Assembly: GCA_002717385.1 (NCBI GenBank)
Contig: PBDR01000007.1
Span: 1 to 56,483 of the forward strand
Direction: 5' to 3'
DNA from: Chloroflexota bacterium
GTDB taxonomy: Bacteria; Chloroflexota; Dehalococcoidia; Lucifugimonadales; Lucifugimonadaceae
DNA: 56,483 nt
Shown here: one piece after another, positions 34,573-44,486 of the stretch
Layout: each line of letters opens with the position of its first letter
Numbering within the stretch: position 1 is the stretch's first letter
Made by a program: the position numbers and the translations under genes
The notes under the pieces: generated by a model
The model's database searches: none
The model's input: only the letters and a program-made list of their open reading frames with translations
Told to the model about the DNA's origin: nothing

Positions 34573-35577
34573 ATGTCAGAGAAAAAAATTAACTGGAAAG
34601 AATCGTCAATATTAATAACCGGTGGGACGGGATCATTTGGTAGAAAATTAGTAGAAATTTTACTGAGTGAATATAAACCTAGACGTTTAGCTGTATTTAG
34701 TCGTGATGAATTAAAACAAAGTGAATTAAAAAAAATATTTCCTGAGAAAACTGATTCTCCAATTAGGTATTTTCTTGGGGATGTTAGAGATGTTAATAGG
34801 CTTAAACGTGCATTTAATCGAGTAGATATTGTTATTCATGCTGCCGCTTTAAAACAGGTTCCAGCTACAGAAGCCGATCCTTTTGAGGCCGTTCAAACGA
34901 ATATTATTGGGACAAAAAATGTAATAGAATCTTCTATAGATTCTGGTGTAAATCGTGTTATATGTTTATCGACTGATAAAGCTGTTAATCCAATTAATTT
35001 ATATGGAGCAACAAAATTGGTTGCAGAGAAGCTGACTGTTCAAGCGAATGCTTACTCGAATAATAAAAAACCAATTTTTGCATGTTGCAGATATGGTAAT
35101 GTTGTCGGGAGTAGAGGAAGTGTAGTTCCAATTTTCAAAGAACAAAAAAAATCAGGTAAGCTAACCGTTACTGATAAAAGGATGACTAGGTTTTGGATTA
35201 CACTTGAAAAAGGGGTTAGATTTGTAATCCATTGTTTAGAAAATATGAATGGAGGTGAACTTTTTATACCAAAAATTCCTTCTACTAAAATTACTGATAT
35301 AGCTGAGGCAATAGCTCCAGAGGCTGATATTTTAACTATAGGAATTAGACCTGGAGAGAAATTACATGAAACCTTAATTGGTAAAGATGAAACTAGGCAA
35401 GTACTGGAATATGATGATTATTTTGTAATAGAGCCTTCTTATCATACTTGGGGATTTGAAAGTCATAAAAATGGTAAACCCATAAGTGAAAATTTTACTT
35501 ATACATCAGAAAACAGTCTTTTTAAGTTAGGTGTAAATGAGATAAAAGATTTATTGGATTCAGATGAAAATAAATAA
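34573..35577 (+). CDS. pseB: UDP-GlcNAc 4,6-dehydratase (inverting), PseB
   Basis: A 334-residue extended short-chain dehydrogenase. The NADP motif is ITGGTGSFGRKLVE; the catalytic stretch is STDKAVNPINLYGATKL, with Lys replacing Tyr as in PseB/FlaA1-type dehydratases. It converts UDP-GlcNAc to UDP-2-acetamido-2,6-dideoxy-arabino-hexos-4-ulose, the first step to pseudaminic acid. ATG 34573 is chosen (AAGG 8 nt upstream) over GTG 34564. It overlaps pseC by 14 nt, and the following genes are the next pathway steps in order. Confidence 0.92.
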   Translation: MSEKKINWKESSILITGGTGSFGRKLVEILLSEYKPRRLAVFSRDELKQSELKKIFPEKTDSPIRYFLGDVRDVNRLKRAFNRVDIVIHAAALKQVPATEADPFEAVQTNIIGTKNVIESSIDSGVNRVICLSTDKAVNPINLYGATKLVAEKLTVQANAYSNNKKPIFACCRYGNVVGSRGSVVPIFKEQKKSGKLTVTDKRMTRFWITLEKGVRFVIHCLENMNGGELFIPKIPSTKITDIAEAIAPEADILTIGIRPGEKLHETLIGKDETRQVLEYDDYFVIEPSYHTWGFESHKNGKPISENFTYTSENSLFKLGVNEIKDLLDSDENK

Positions 35578-36763
35578 ACTCGCAATTGATGGAGGTTTAC
35601 CTGTAAGAAAAAATTTTCTTCAATATGGGAAACAATCTATTACCGAAAATGATATTAAGCGTGTCCAAAATGTATTGAGATCAGATTTTTTAACATCAGG
35701 TCCAAAGGTTACTAAGTTTGAACAAGATTTATCTGAATTTTGCGAAACAAAATACGCTGTAACTTTAAATAGTGGAACTGCTGCCCTTCATGGAATGTAT
35801 AGTTCAGTTGGATTATCTGTTGATGATGAAGTTATTGTTCCAGCAATTACATTTGCTGCGACCGCTAATGCTGCGATTTATTGTGGAGCAAAACCTGTAC
35901 TTGCTGATATTGACCCTGAAACTATGTTAGTAGATTCGGGTGATATTGAAAGTAAAATAACTAGTAAAACTAAAATAATAACCGGAGTGGATTATGCTGG
36001 ACAAATTGCAGATTATGATGAGATAAAAAAGATAAAAAATAGTATTGATAAGAATATTAACGTTTTTGCTGATGCTGCACATTCTTTTGGAGCTTTTCAG
36101 AGTAATAGAAAAAGTGGAAGTATTGCGGATGCAAGTAGTTTCAGTTTTCATCCAGTTAAAGGAATTACTACTGGTGAAGGAGGTGCGGTTACTACTGATA
36201 ATCAAATGATTTATAAAAAGATAAAACAATTTAGAAATCATGGTATAAATACAGAATTTCAGGAACGAAACAGAAACAATACTTGGGAGTATGATATTCA
36301 AGAAATTGGTTACAACTACCGTCTTTCGGATATTCATGCAGCTCTAGGATCATCACAGATCACTTCAGTAGATTCAAAAATTAACATAAGGAGAAATATT
36401 GCAAAAAATTATGATATTGCAATTAGGGATATAAATGGAATTACCTCTCTAAAAACTCTTACAAAAAATATTCATTCATATCATATTTATGTTGTAAAAA
36501 TTGATTTGAATCAATTTAAAGTTGATAGGAATCAATTTTTTTTGGCGTTAAGATCAGAAAATATTGGTGTAAATGTTCATTATGTACCTCTATATGAGCA
36601 TACTTTTTTTAAAAATTTTGGATTTATTCAAGGTGATTACCCAAATTCAAAATACATTTATGATCGAATAATTACTCTTCCTTTATGGCCTGATATGTCT
36701 GAGTATGATCTTAATTCTGTTATTGAAGCATTAAAAAAGGTTGCCAAAGCATACAAAAGATGA
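35564..36763 (+). CDS. pseC: UDP-4-amino-4,6-dideoxy-L-AltNAc transaminase, PseC
   Basis: A 399-residue DegT/DnrJ/EryC1 (class V fold type I) aminotransferase. The PLP Lys199 is in SFHPVKGITTGEGG, with LNSGTAALHGMY for the phosphate pocket and FADAAHSFGA. It transfers an amino group from Glu to the 4-keto sugar made by PseB. It overlaps pseB by 14 nt and pseG by 4 nt, indicating one translationally coupled operon. Confidence 0.92.
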   Translation: MKINKLAIDGGLPVRKNFLQYGKQSITENDIKRVQNVLRSDFLTSGPKVTKFEQDLSEFCETKYAVTLNSGTAALHGMYSSVGLSVDDEVIVPAITFAATANAAIYCGAKPVLADIDPETMLVDSGDIESKITSKTKIITGVDYAGQIADYDEIKKIKNSIDKNINVFADAAHSFGAFQSNRKSGSIADASSFSFHPVKGITTGEGGAVTTDNQMIYKKIKQFRNHGINTEFQERNRNNTWEYDIQEIGYNYRLSDIHAALGSSQITSVDSKINIRRNIAKNYDIAIRDINGITSLKTLTKNIHSYHIYVVKIDLNQFKVDRNQFFLALRSENIGVNVHYVPLYEHTFFKNFGFIQGDYPNSKYIYDRIITLPLWPDMSEYDLNSVIEALKKVAKAYKR

Positions 36764-37776
36764 AGATTATTATACGGGTTGACGCAAATCATAAATCTGG
36801 TATTGGGCACTTAATTAGATCATTGAGTTTGGGGCAAGAATTGATAAATTCTGGTATTGATGTGATATGTATCGGAAAGATAGATAAATCTTTAATTCAG
36901 ATTAGAGATGAATTCGGGATAGATTTTATTGAAACTAATTTCAATCATGGGACAATATCTGATCTTAAAAATATAAGACAATTTTCTAGAAAAATTAATG
37001 CTGATTGGATTTGTTTAGATGGGTATAATTTTTCATTAGAATATATAAATCAACTTAAAAGTGATTTCCACCTGATCCAGTTTTCAGATAAACCATTATT
37101 GTCAATTTACGAATCGCATATTGTTGTAGATAACAATATATCTCCTGAAATATCTGAGTATAATTTATCAAAAAACTCTATATTATTATCCGGACCAAAA
37201 TATATATGCTTGAGATCTAGTTTATTTAGTGAGAGAATTTCCAATAATTTACAACCTGAACAGGTTAAAAGTTTATTAATTACATTAGGAGGGAGTGATC
37301 CAAATAATTTCATGCCCCTAATATTAGATAGTATAAGAAAATTATCTTTTTTAGATAAAATCACGGTTTTGCAAGGTCCATTATTTAGAAATGAAAAAAT
37401 TATTTCAAGTTTTTCAAAAAAGAATAAAAAAATAGAAATAATCAAAAATAAATTCGATATTTCTAAATATATTATCAATTCAGATATGGTAGTTTCTTCT
37501 GCAGGAACCACAGCATACGAAATTTCAGCAATATGTAAACCTATGATTCTAATAGCTACTGTAGATAATCAAATTAAAAATGCTAAAAAATTTAAAGAGA
37601 ATAAATTAGCATTTTCAATAGAAAATCCTGATGAAGTTACTGAAAGAAATGTTTACGACATAGTCAAATTACTTTCAAATGATAAAAAGTCAAGAATAAA
37701 GTTTTCAAATAATATGAAATCTTTATTTGATTCGAAGGGTTGTAATAGAATAGTGAACACAATATTAAATTATTAA
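36760..37776 (+). CDS. pseG: UDP-2,4-diacetamido-2,4,6-trideoxy-L-altrose hydrolase, PseG
   Basis: A 338-residue GT-B-fold hydrolase with the PseG start IIIRVDANHKSGIGHLIRSL (Gly-rich loop and catalytic His), LITLGGSDPNN, and SSAGTTAYEISAICKPMI for UDP binding. It removes UDP from the diacetamido sugar, giving the free sugar for PseI. Its start overlaps the pseC stop by 4 nt. Confidence 0.92.
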   Translation: MKIIIRVDANHKSGIGHLIRSLSLGQELINSGIDVICIGKIDKSLIQIRDEFGIDFIETNFNHGTISDLKNIRQFSRKINADWICLDGYNFSLEYINQLKSDFHLIQFSDKPLLSIYESHIVVDNNISPEISEYNLSKNSILLSGPKYICLRSSLFSERISNNLQPEQVKSLLITLGGSDPNNFMPLILDSIRKLSFLDKITVLQGPLFRNEKIISSFSKKNKKIEIIKNKFDISKYIINSDMVVSSAGTTAYEISAICKPMILIATVDNQIKNAKKFKENKLAFSIENPDEVTERNVYDIVKLLSNDKKSRIKFSNNMKSLFDSKGCNRIVNTILNY

Positions 37777-37780
37777 ATAA

Positions 37781-38842
37781 ATGAACAATAAATATATATA
37801 CGTTAATAACAAAAAAATTGGACCTGGTGAACCAACCTACATTATAGCTGAAATTTCAGCGAATCATAATGGGAGTTTAGATCGAGCAATTGAACTGGTT
37901 AATTTATGTAGCGAATCAGGTGTAGATGCTATTAAATTACAGACCTATACGGCTGATACCATAACTATTAATGAGGATTCGGAAATATTTACAATTCCAG
38001 GAGAGGGATTATGGGGTGGGAAGACTTTATATGAATTATATTCTGAAGCTTATACTCCTTGGGAATGGCATAAAACAATTAAAGATACTGCAAATAGTTT
38101 AGGTCTGGATATGTTTTCATCTGCTTTTGATAAATCTGCGGTCGATTTTCTTGATAAAATTAATGTTCCAGCTTATAAGATTGCATCTTTTGAGGTGACA
38201 GATACTAATTTAATTGCTTATGCTGCTACTAAAAATAAACCTCTTTTAATCTCTACTGGAATGGCGAATATTTCTGATATTGATAATGCCATGAAAGCAG
38301 TCAAAGGTGTTAATGATTCGAATCAAGTATTGCTCTTTAAATGTGTCAGTTCTTATCCAGCACCTCCAGAAGCTATGAATTTGCGAACGATTCCTTATAT
38401 GAGTGAAATATTTAATGTTCCTGTAGGTCTTTCAGATCATACATTAGGTACTGAGATATCTGTAGCTGCAGTATCTCTAGGAGCAGTTGCAATTGAAAAA
38501 CATGTGACTATTTCCAGAAATGATGAAGGTCCTGACAGTAAATTTTCTATGGAAGTTGATGAAATGAAGGATTTGGTTGATCAAATAAGGAATGTAGAAA
38601 AAGGTTTAGGGAACATTTTTTTTGGTCCAACATCATCAGAAAAAAGCAATTTACAATTTCAAAGATCACTTATAGTTACACAAGATATGAGTCCCGGAGA
38701 AATTTTTACTGGAGAAAATTTAAGGTCAATTAGACCTGGTTTTGGGTTATCTCCTATTTTTCTAGATCAAATTATTGGTCTTAAAGCATCAAAAGAAATT
38801 GTCAGAGGAACCCCAATTAGTTGGGATATGATTTCTGGATAA
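37781..38842 (+). CDS. pseI: Pseudaminic acid synthase, PseI
   Basis: A 353-residue NeuB-family synthase that condenses phosphoenolpyruvate with the 6-deoxy-AltdiNAc sugar. Motifs are YIIAEISANHNGS, AIKLQTYTADTIT, MFSSAFDKSAVDFL, LSDHTLG and KHVTISRNDEGPDS. A C-terminal SAF antifreeze-like domain begins near residue 288 (RSLIVTQDMSPGE). EISANHNGS favours PseI over LegI or NeuB. It starts 4 nt after pseG. Confidence 0.9.
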   Translation: MNNKYIYVNNKKIGPGEPTYIIAEISANHNGSLDRAIELVNLCSESGVDAIKLQTYTADTITINEDSEIFTIPGEGLWGGKTLYELYSEAYTPWEWHKTIKDTANSLGLDMFSSAFDKSAVDFLDKINVPAYKIASFEVTDTNLIAYAATKNKPLLISTGMANISDIDNAMKAVKGVNDSNQVLLFKCVSSYPAPPEAMNLRTIPYMSEIFNVPVGLSDHTLGTEISVAAVSLGAVAIEKHVTISRNDEGPDSKFSMEVDEMKDLVDQIRNVEKGLGNIFFGPTSSEKSNLQFQRSLIVTQDMSPGEIFTGENLRSIRPGFGLSPIFLDQIIGLKASKEIVRGTPISWDMISG

Positions 38843-38856
38843 AAATATAAAAGCAA

Positions 38857-40488
38857 TTGAAATTAGAATATATATATTGTGAATTTGCCAAAGAACAAGA
38901 CAGTCATTTTATTTGGTCTTTGAGGAATGATTCTTATGCTAGAAAAATGTCTAAAAATAAAGGTTATATTAATTTAAAAACTCATAATATTTGGTTTAAA
39001 CAAAAAATAAATGATAAAAAATATAATTTTGTAATAATTTTCTATAAAGGTGAAAAAGTTGGATACGCTAGATTTGATGTTTCTATTCAAGATCAAGTCA
39101 CTTATGTAAGTATTAATATACTAGATAAATATAGAAATAAAGGTATAGGTACTGACGGATTATCTAAAGCTATTGAATTAATTATTCAAAATAGGAGAGA
39201 TATTTGTAAGAAATTTATTGCAGAAGTAAGAGAAGAAAATACTGTTTCTAAGAAACTTTTTGATTCCTTGGGGTTTAGACTAAAAAAATCAATGAATTCT
39301 ATCGATAGATATGAGTTGTTATACTCAGAGCGAAATAAATTACCATCTTTATTGGTAGATATAAAAGAAGGGATTATAGACTTAGGATGGGGTCATCCAT
39401 CAGCTCATTTGCATCCAACAGAATTTATCAAGGAAGGTACGAATCAACTATTTGATAGGAATGATCACATCCCACTTCAATACGGAGCTGCACAAGGATT
39501 TGGTCCTTTTTTAAATAGTTTAGCTGTATTTTTATCTTCTCAATCGTCCTATTATTCGCAGATTTCACCTAATAATTTATTTCTTACGGCTGGAGCATCC
39601 CAAGGGATTGATTTATCCTGTACATTATTCACTAAATCTGGAGATACTGTGATTGTTGAGGAACCTACTTATTTTGTTGTTGAGAAAATATTTCGGGATC
39701 ATGGGTTACAAATAGTCGGTGTTCCAATTGATGAAAACGGCATCAAAGTATCGGAATTAAAGAAAATACTAACAAAAGGATTACGACCAAAATTTATTTA
39801 CACTATACCTACTTACCAAAATCCTACAGGAATTTGTATGTCAGTTGAAAGGAGGAATCAACTAATAGAACTTTCTGAAGAATTTGACTTTCTTATTTTG
39901 GCGGATGAAGTTTATCAATTAATTTATTTTAACAACTTGCCTCCGCCTCCATTTATGTCACTAAATCATCATGGACGAGTTATTTCTTTTGGTTCTTTTT
40001 CAAAAATTTTAGCACCAGGTCTTCGTACGGGATGGATACACTCTTCAAGCGATAAGATATCTAAATTTTCGGATTCTGCGGTAACTTTCAGTGGAGGTGG
40101 TTTTAATCATTTTGCCGCCACCCTGATAAGAGAAGTTATTGATTTGGGGCTTTTAGAAAAAAACATCGATATTATAAGGAATGAATATATCAGACGTTGT
40201 GATGTTATGAATGTTGCTTTATCTAAGTATTTTGGAGATTCTATTTCATACAGTATTCCGAGTGGAGGATATTATTATTGGTTAGATTTCAAATCTGGTT
40301 TTAATACAGAAATTTTCCTACCTCATGCTGAAAAAGCTGGAGTTTCATATCGACCTGGGAAAATCTTTTCTGAGTCAGGTAAATTCGAGAATTTTCTTCG
40401 ATTAGCATACACACTCTATGAGCCTGATCAGTTGGAAGAAGGAGTTAGTAGATTATATACAGCCTACAGAAATTTCGGTAAATCTTAA
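38857..40488 (+). CDS. Fusion: GNAT acetyltransferase (PseH-like) + PLP aminotransferase
   Basis: This 543-residue protein has two complete domains. Residues 1-155 form a GNAT N-acetyltransferase (IWSLRNDSYARKMS, GYARFDVS, acetyl-CoA loop KYRNKGIGTDGL) of the size and type of PseH, the enzyme that acetylates the 4-amino group after PseC. Residues about 162-543 form a fold type I aminotransferase of the 2-aminoadipate/MocR-like group (DLGWGHPS, PTYQNPTG, LADEVY, PLP Lys383 in SFSKILAPGLRTGW). No stop or start separates them; the joint is near 39330. The aminotransferase has no known place in pseudaminate synthesis. The start is TTG, 14 nt after pseI. Confidence 0.85.
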   Translation: MKLEYIYCEFAKEQDSHFIWSLRNDSYARKMSKNKGYINLKTHNIWFKQKINDKKYNFVIIFYKGEKVGYARFDVSIQDQVTYVSINILDKYRNKGIGTDGLSKAIELIIQNRRDICKKFIAEVREENTVSKKLFDSLGFRLKKSMNSIDRYELLYSERNKLPSLLVDIKEGIIDLGWGHPSAHLHPTEFIKEGTNQLFDRNDHIPLQYGAAQGFGPFLNSLAVFLSSQSSYYSQISPNNLFLTAGASQGIDLSCTLFTKSGDTVIVEEPTYFVVEKIFRDHGLQIVGVPIDENGIKVSELKKILTKGLRPKFIYTIPTYQNPTGICMSVERRNQLIELSEEFDFLILADEVYQLIYFNNLPPPPFMSLNHHGRVISFGSFSKILAPGLRTGWIHSSSDKISKFSDSAVTFSGGGFNHFAATLIREVIDLGLLEKNIDIIRNEYIRRCDVMNVALSKYFGDSISYSIPSGGYYYWLDFKSGFNTEIFLPHAEKAGVSYRPGKIFSESGKFENFLRLAYTLYEPDQLEEGVSRLYTAYRNFGKS

Positions 40489-40559
40489 TCAGGTTTACTG
40501 CACTTTTATTGAATTTGAATATTGTTATTTACAGATTAGATGATTATATTAATCTATAT

Positions 40560-41891
40560 CTAGTGAATTAGTCGTTTAAAAGGTTCTTTAGTTGTCGGAG
40601 CATCAAGGTAACTTTCTATATCAGAATTAATAGCCTTTTTTAGTATTTCGAAAGTTTCATAAAGTGCATTTACAGTATCTTCGATATCTTTCTTTGTATG
40701 AGACATTGTCGGGTGAAAACTAAAATTAGTATGTATACCTCTTTTTGACATTTCTTGAATACATAAGGTTTTGACTAAATTATTATCATACCCATGAATT
40801 TCTTCAAAGAATAAATATGGTGATGTCTCAGAACCTTTACAACTTATTCCTAAATTATTACTTTTGCAGACTTGGTTAATTTTAAATTTAAATTCTTTTC
40901 CGAAATCTTTAAACCATTTTTCTGAATTTGATTTGGTTAAAGTATTAATTGTTGCGATAGATGCTGCTAACCCAACATTATCACTCCAGTAAGAACTAGA
41001 AATAAACATACGTGAGGCCATATCCATTACTTTATGTGTTCCTACTACCGTTCCCATAGGATAACCATTAGACATAGCTTTAGAGAATATTGATATATCG
41101 GGTGTTATTTTTAAAAATTTTTGCGTCCCCCCCACTGAAATTCTCCATCCAGATGTAACTTCATCGAAAATAAGAATCACATTGTTATTTTTTGTGATTT
41201 TTCTTACATTTTCTAAATAATTCTTAGGCGGATAATCGGAACGCATTGGTTCCATTATTACGGCAGCTATTTGATCTTTATTTTCTTCCATTAGTTTTTC
41301 TAAATTATTAATGTCCCCATAAGAAAATGGAATGGCTGTACCAGCTAAAACTTTTGGAACTCCAATTGGCTCTATTCCGGCGAAAGGGAATTCACCGTCA
41401 TCAGGATTTGTTAAATAATTTGCAGATTGATACCAATCATGCCAACCATGATAACCACTGAAAAGTATTTTGTCTTTTTTTGTTACACCACGTGCTATAC
41501 GTATTGCCATGGCACATGCTTCACCACCTCCTTTTGTATAACGAACCATTTCTGCACTTGGAATGTTATCAATTAGTAATTCAGCAAGTTCGATTTCTAA
41601 AGGGCTATTTACAGTAAAAATACTGCCCATATCAATTTGTCTTTTTACAGCTTTGTCAACAGTTTCATTTGCGTGGCCCAGAATAATTGAAGAAAAAGCA
41701 TTTACCCAATCCAAAAAAATATTTCCATCAATATCTGTAAAATGAGAACCTTTTGCATTGAAACCATAAATTGGATTAAATCCATGGGCGAATTGACTAG
41801 ACCTGCGGCTAACCAACTGGGTACCTCCTGGGATTATTTTTTTGGCCTTTTTATAAGTATCTAAAGACTTATTTATTTTTGAATTTTTCAT
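40560..41891 (-). CDS. Class III aminotransferase (glutamate-1-semialdehyde aminomutase-like)
   Basis: A 443-residue PLP enzyme with IPGGTQLVSRRSS, DIDGNIFLDWVNAFSSIILGHA, YTKGGGEACAMAIRIAR, LIFDEVTSGWR and the PLP Lys in IFSKAMSNGYPMG. It resembles HemL, but the genome context (glycan genes, with SpsF-like overlapping by 23 nt) points to amination of a sugar or small metabolite precursor. It is last in the reverse operon that starts at 46274. Confidence 0.85.
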   Translation of the reverse strand: MKNSKINKSLDTYKKAKKIIPGGTQLVSRRSSQFAHGFNPIYGFNAKGSHFTDIDGNIFLDWVNAFSSIILGHANETVDKAVKRQIDMGSIFTVNSPLEIELAELLIDNIPSAEMVRYTKGGGEACAMAIRIARGVTKKDKILFSGYHGWHDWYQSANYLTNPDDGEFPFAGIEPIGVPKVLAGTAIPFSYGDINNLEKLMEENKDQIAAVIMEPMRSDYPPKNYLENVRKITKNNNVILIFDEVTSGWRISVGGTQKFLKITPDISIFSKAMSNGYPMGTVVGTHKVMDMASRMFISSSYWSDNVGLAASIATINTLTKSNSEKWFKDFGKEFKFKINQVCKSNNLGISCKGSETSPYLFFEEIHGYDNNLVKTLCIQEMSKRGIHTNFSFHPTMSHTKKDIEDTVNALYETFEILKKAINSDIESYLDAPTTKEPFKRLIH

Positions 41892-42606
41892 TCCTTCTAC
41901 CAGATAGTTTAATTGAGTTCAATTTTGTATTATTTATTATTAATTTTACTAATTCAAAATGATTGATTTCATAAAAATCATTTCCTAAAATGTCATAAAT
42001 TGATTGGAGAAAATGAAAATCATCTTCATTATCAATTACAAATCTGTATTTAGATAAATCTTTCTCACTTTTATAGTTATAAATATTAAATGTTTTTGGG
42101 TTTTCATATATTAATGGTATTACATGTTCTTTTTGGTAATCTTCAGTTGAAGAATAATATACTTTTTTAAGAGTTTCAAAAGTGAAAGCTTCAGTATCCA
42201 TCCCGTCAGGAAATGTTGCTGGTTGGGTATTACAAGAGTAATCATATTTTTTTTGCAATATAGGGAATAAAACCTTTTCACTTATGCTAGGGTCTAGCAA
42301 AGGGCAGTCGGCAGTAATTCTTATTATCACATCTGCAGAACTATCATAAGCAGCTTGATAAAATCTTTCTAAAACGTTATTTTCACTTCCCCTAAAATAC
42401 CTAACATTATATTTTAGAGCAGTTTTTATTATTTGTTTATCTTCAGTTAGCTTTGTTGTTGCTATTACTAAATCATCTAATTTTTTAATTCTTTTCACTC
42501 TTTTTATAACGTGACCTAGCAAAGAATGAGTACCTAAAACCTTGAGTACCTTTCCAGGTAATCTTTCTGAACCCATTCTAGCTTGTATTATCGCTACAGT
42601 TTTCAT
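41869..42606 (-). CDS. spsF: SpsF-like cytidylyltransferase (possible PseF)
   Basis: A 245-residue nucleotidyltransferase with the CTP-binding start VAIIQARMGSERLPGKVL, an ITADCPLLDP metal site and DNEDDF. SpsF-type proteins occur beside PseG- and PseI-like genes in Bacillus spore-coat sugar clusters and belong to the acylneuraminate cytidylyltransferase superfamily. No other CMP-sugar synthetase is in the window, so this is the best candidate for activating the nonulosonic acid to its CMP form. It could instead activate another sugar. It overlaps the class III aminotransferase gene by 23 nt. Confidence 0.8.
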   Translation of the reverse strand: MKTVAIIQARMGSERLPGKVLKVLGTHSLLGHVIKRVKRIKKLDDLVIATTKLTEDKQIIKTALKYNVRYFRGSENNVLERFYQAAYDSSADVIIRITADCPLLDPSISEKVLFPILQKKYDYSCNTQPATFPDGMDTEAFTFETLKKVYYSSTEDYQKEHVIPLIYENPKTFNIYNYKSEKDLSKYRFVIDNEDDFHFLQSIYDILGNDFYEINHFELVKLIINNTKLNSIKLSGRRNEKFKNK

Positions 42607-42686
42607 TAAATATATTTATTCATAAATTAATATTCAGATTATCATTTTAGTAATAATATAATAATTAAATTATCAAACTGAATTAA

Positions 42687-43658
42687 CTAGACTAAGATTT
42701 TTGTTCCTGTTTTAGATGATGAGATAGATGCTAAAGCTAAATCTAAAGTTTTCAATCCACTCCAACCATCACTAATGTTTTTTTGATTTAGTTTAATTGT
42801 TTTCATGAAATGTCCAACTTCTTGAATATATAAATCATTTAGGATGTAGTTTTTGGTTATTTTTTTTGAAGAATTATTTTTATTGAATGATATCTTTCCA
42901 TTGAAATCCCAATTAATTGATCCTTCAGATCCAATTATTCTACAAGATCTTTCATATTTGTAATCTACACAGTCTAAGTGGATTTCAACAATTTGGTTAG
43001 AAATAGTTTCAAAAATAATTGCAGCATAATCTTGAGTTTCAATTTCTAAGTCTGATACTTTTGAAGATATACAAAATACGGATTTTATTTCGTCAAAAAT
43101 CCACCTTACATAATCTATTTCGTGAGAAGCATCCAATATAATTCCACCTCCAGTTTTCTTTGTAGAGAAATAGTTTTTTCTATAATCTTCTCCAGGCCTC
43201 CACTTTGAAAGTAAGTATCCAAATTTCACTTGTCCGCCTAAAATTTTTCCAATACTTCCACTATTAATTAAATCTTTCACATAAATTAATCCCGGGTGAA
43301 ATCTTAGCATGTAACCGATCATTATTTTGATATTTTTCTTATCAGCTTCTTTTAAAATTTGGATTAAATTTTTTTTATCGTTACTTATTGGTTTTTCACA
43401 AAAAACATGTGATTGATATGTTATGGCCTGTTTCATATATTTTGTGTGGGTATCAGGAGGAGTACAAATAAAAACTACGTCAGATTTTTTCATTCCTTCT
43501 ATAGTATTTTTCATTTTAATTGCGCGAAATTTATCAGATATTTTAGATGCTTTATCATTATCAATATCAAAAATATAATCTATTGTGTATCCCAATTTTA
43601 TTAAATTTTTGGCATGTCTTAATCCAATTGAGCCACACCCTATTATAAAAGTTTTCAT
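42687..43658 (-). CDS. Gfo/Idh/MocA family oxidoreductase
   Basis: A 323-residue dehydrogenase with FIIGCGSIGLRHAKNL (NAD fold), CEKPISNDKKN (family Lys motif) and a C-terminal domain with GYMLRFHPG and DASHEIDYVRWIF. In surface-glycan clusters this family often oxidises a nucleotide sugar or its precursor. It lies 80 nt before the SpsF-like gene on the same strand, so its product may act on the same sugar. Confidence 0.87.
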   Translation of the reverse strand: MKTFIIGCGSIGLRHAKNLIKLGYTIDYIFDIDNDKASKISDKFRAIKMKNTIEGMKKSDVVFICTPPDTHTKYMKQAITYQSHVFCEKPISNDKKNLIQILKEADKKNIKIMIGYMLRFHPGLIYVKDLINSGSIGKILGGQVKFGYLLSKWRPGEDYRKNYFSTKKTGGGIILDASHEIDYVRWIFDEIKSVFCISSKVSDLEIETQDYAAIIFETISNQIVEIHLDCVDYKYERSCRIIGSEGSINWDFNGKISFNKNNSSKKITKNYILNDLYIQEVGHFMKTIKLNQKNISDGWSGLKTLDLALASISSSKTGTKILV

Positions 43659-43730
43659 TTTTTATTTTTTTAATTAGCTGAATATATAATATTCAAATAT
43701 TATGAAGATTTTAATAATAAAAAAATAATT

Positions 43731-44486
43731 TTATATATCTCTAACAGAAATTCCTTTTTGTTTCAGATATGAATGTATTTTAATAATACTTTGATCAGAA
43801 AAGTTTAAAAGACTTCCTACACCCACTCCACTAATTTTATTTAGACAAAATAATTGATAAATATCATCTAATGTACCTACACCACCGCTCGCAACAACAG
43901 GAATATCAAGAGATGAAGAAAACTTGTTAATATAATCTAGATCTAATCCTTTTTTTGTTCCATCACGATCTTTGCAAGTGAAGAGTATTTCTCCAGCGCC
44001 AAGATCCTCGCAGATATTTGCCCATTTCACTGGGTCACTATTTTCGAAATTTACAAAATTATTTGTAATTATCGGATTTTTTTTTGAATCATAACAATAA
44101 TCTATTGAAACAATAACGGCTTGTGCTCCGAATTCTGATGATGCCTGTTGAATGATTTCAGGATTTTTTAAAGCTATAGTGTTAATCATAATTCTGTCAG
44201 CACCACTTTTAAATAATTTTTTCATATCCTCTATCGATTTTATACCTCCACCAATCGTTAGAGGCATATAGCATTCGTAGGAAATATTTTTTACCATTTC
44301 TATAAATTTACTGTTGATTTTTTCAGATTTAATATTTATCAAAATTAATTCATCTGCACCCTGAGCTTCATATATTTTGGCAGAACTAACGGGACTTCCA
44401 ACATCTGAATAATTATTAAATTTAATACCCTTAACACACCTATCGTTGCATATTAGTAGAGAAGGTATTATTCTAGCTTTAACCAT
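43731..44486 (-). CDS. hisF: HisF-like synthase subunit (glycan amidotransferase partner)
   Basis: A 251-residue (beta/alpha)8 barrel homologous to imidazole glycerol phosphate synthase HisF, with ARIIPSLLICNDRCVKG, LTIGGGIKS and VVASGGVGTLDD. It is not part of a histidine operon; it sits with HisH- and PseA/WbpG-like genes, the arrangement found in glycan clusters where the trio makes acetamidino groups. The barrel would receive ammonia from HisH. ATG 44486 is chosen; it overlaps the hisH stop. An upstream GTG at 44495 is possible. Confidence 0.87.
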   Translation of the reverse strand: MVKARIIPSLLICNDRCVKGIKFNNYSDVGSPVSSAKIYEAQGADELILINIKSEKINSKFIEMVKNISYECYMPLTIGGGIKSIEDMKKLFKSGADRIMINTIALKNPEIIQQASSEFGAQAVIVSIDYCYDSKKNPIITNNFVNFENSDPVKWANICEDLGAGEILFTCKDRDGTKKGLDLDYINKFSSSLDIPVVASGGVGTLDDIYQLFCLNKISGVGVGSLLNFSDQSIIKIHSYLKQKGISVRDI

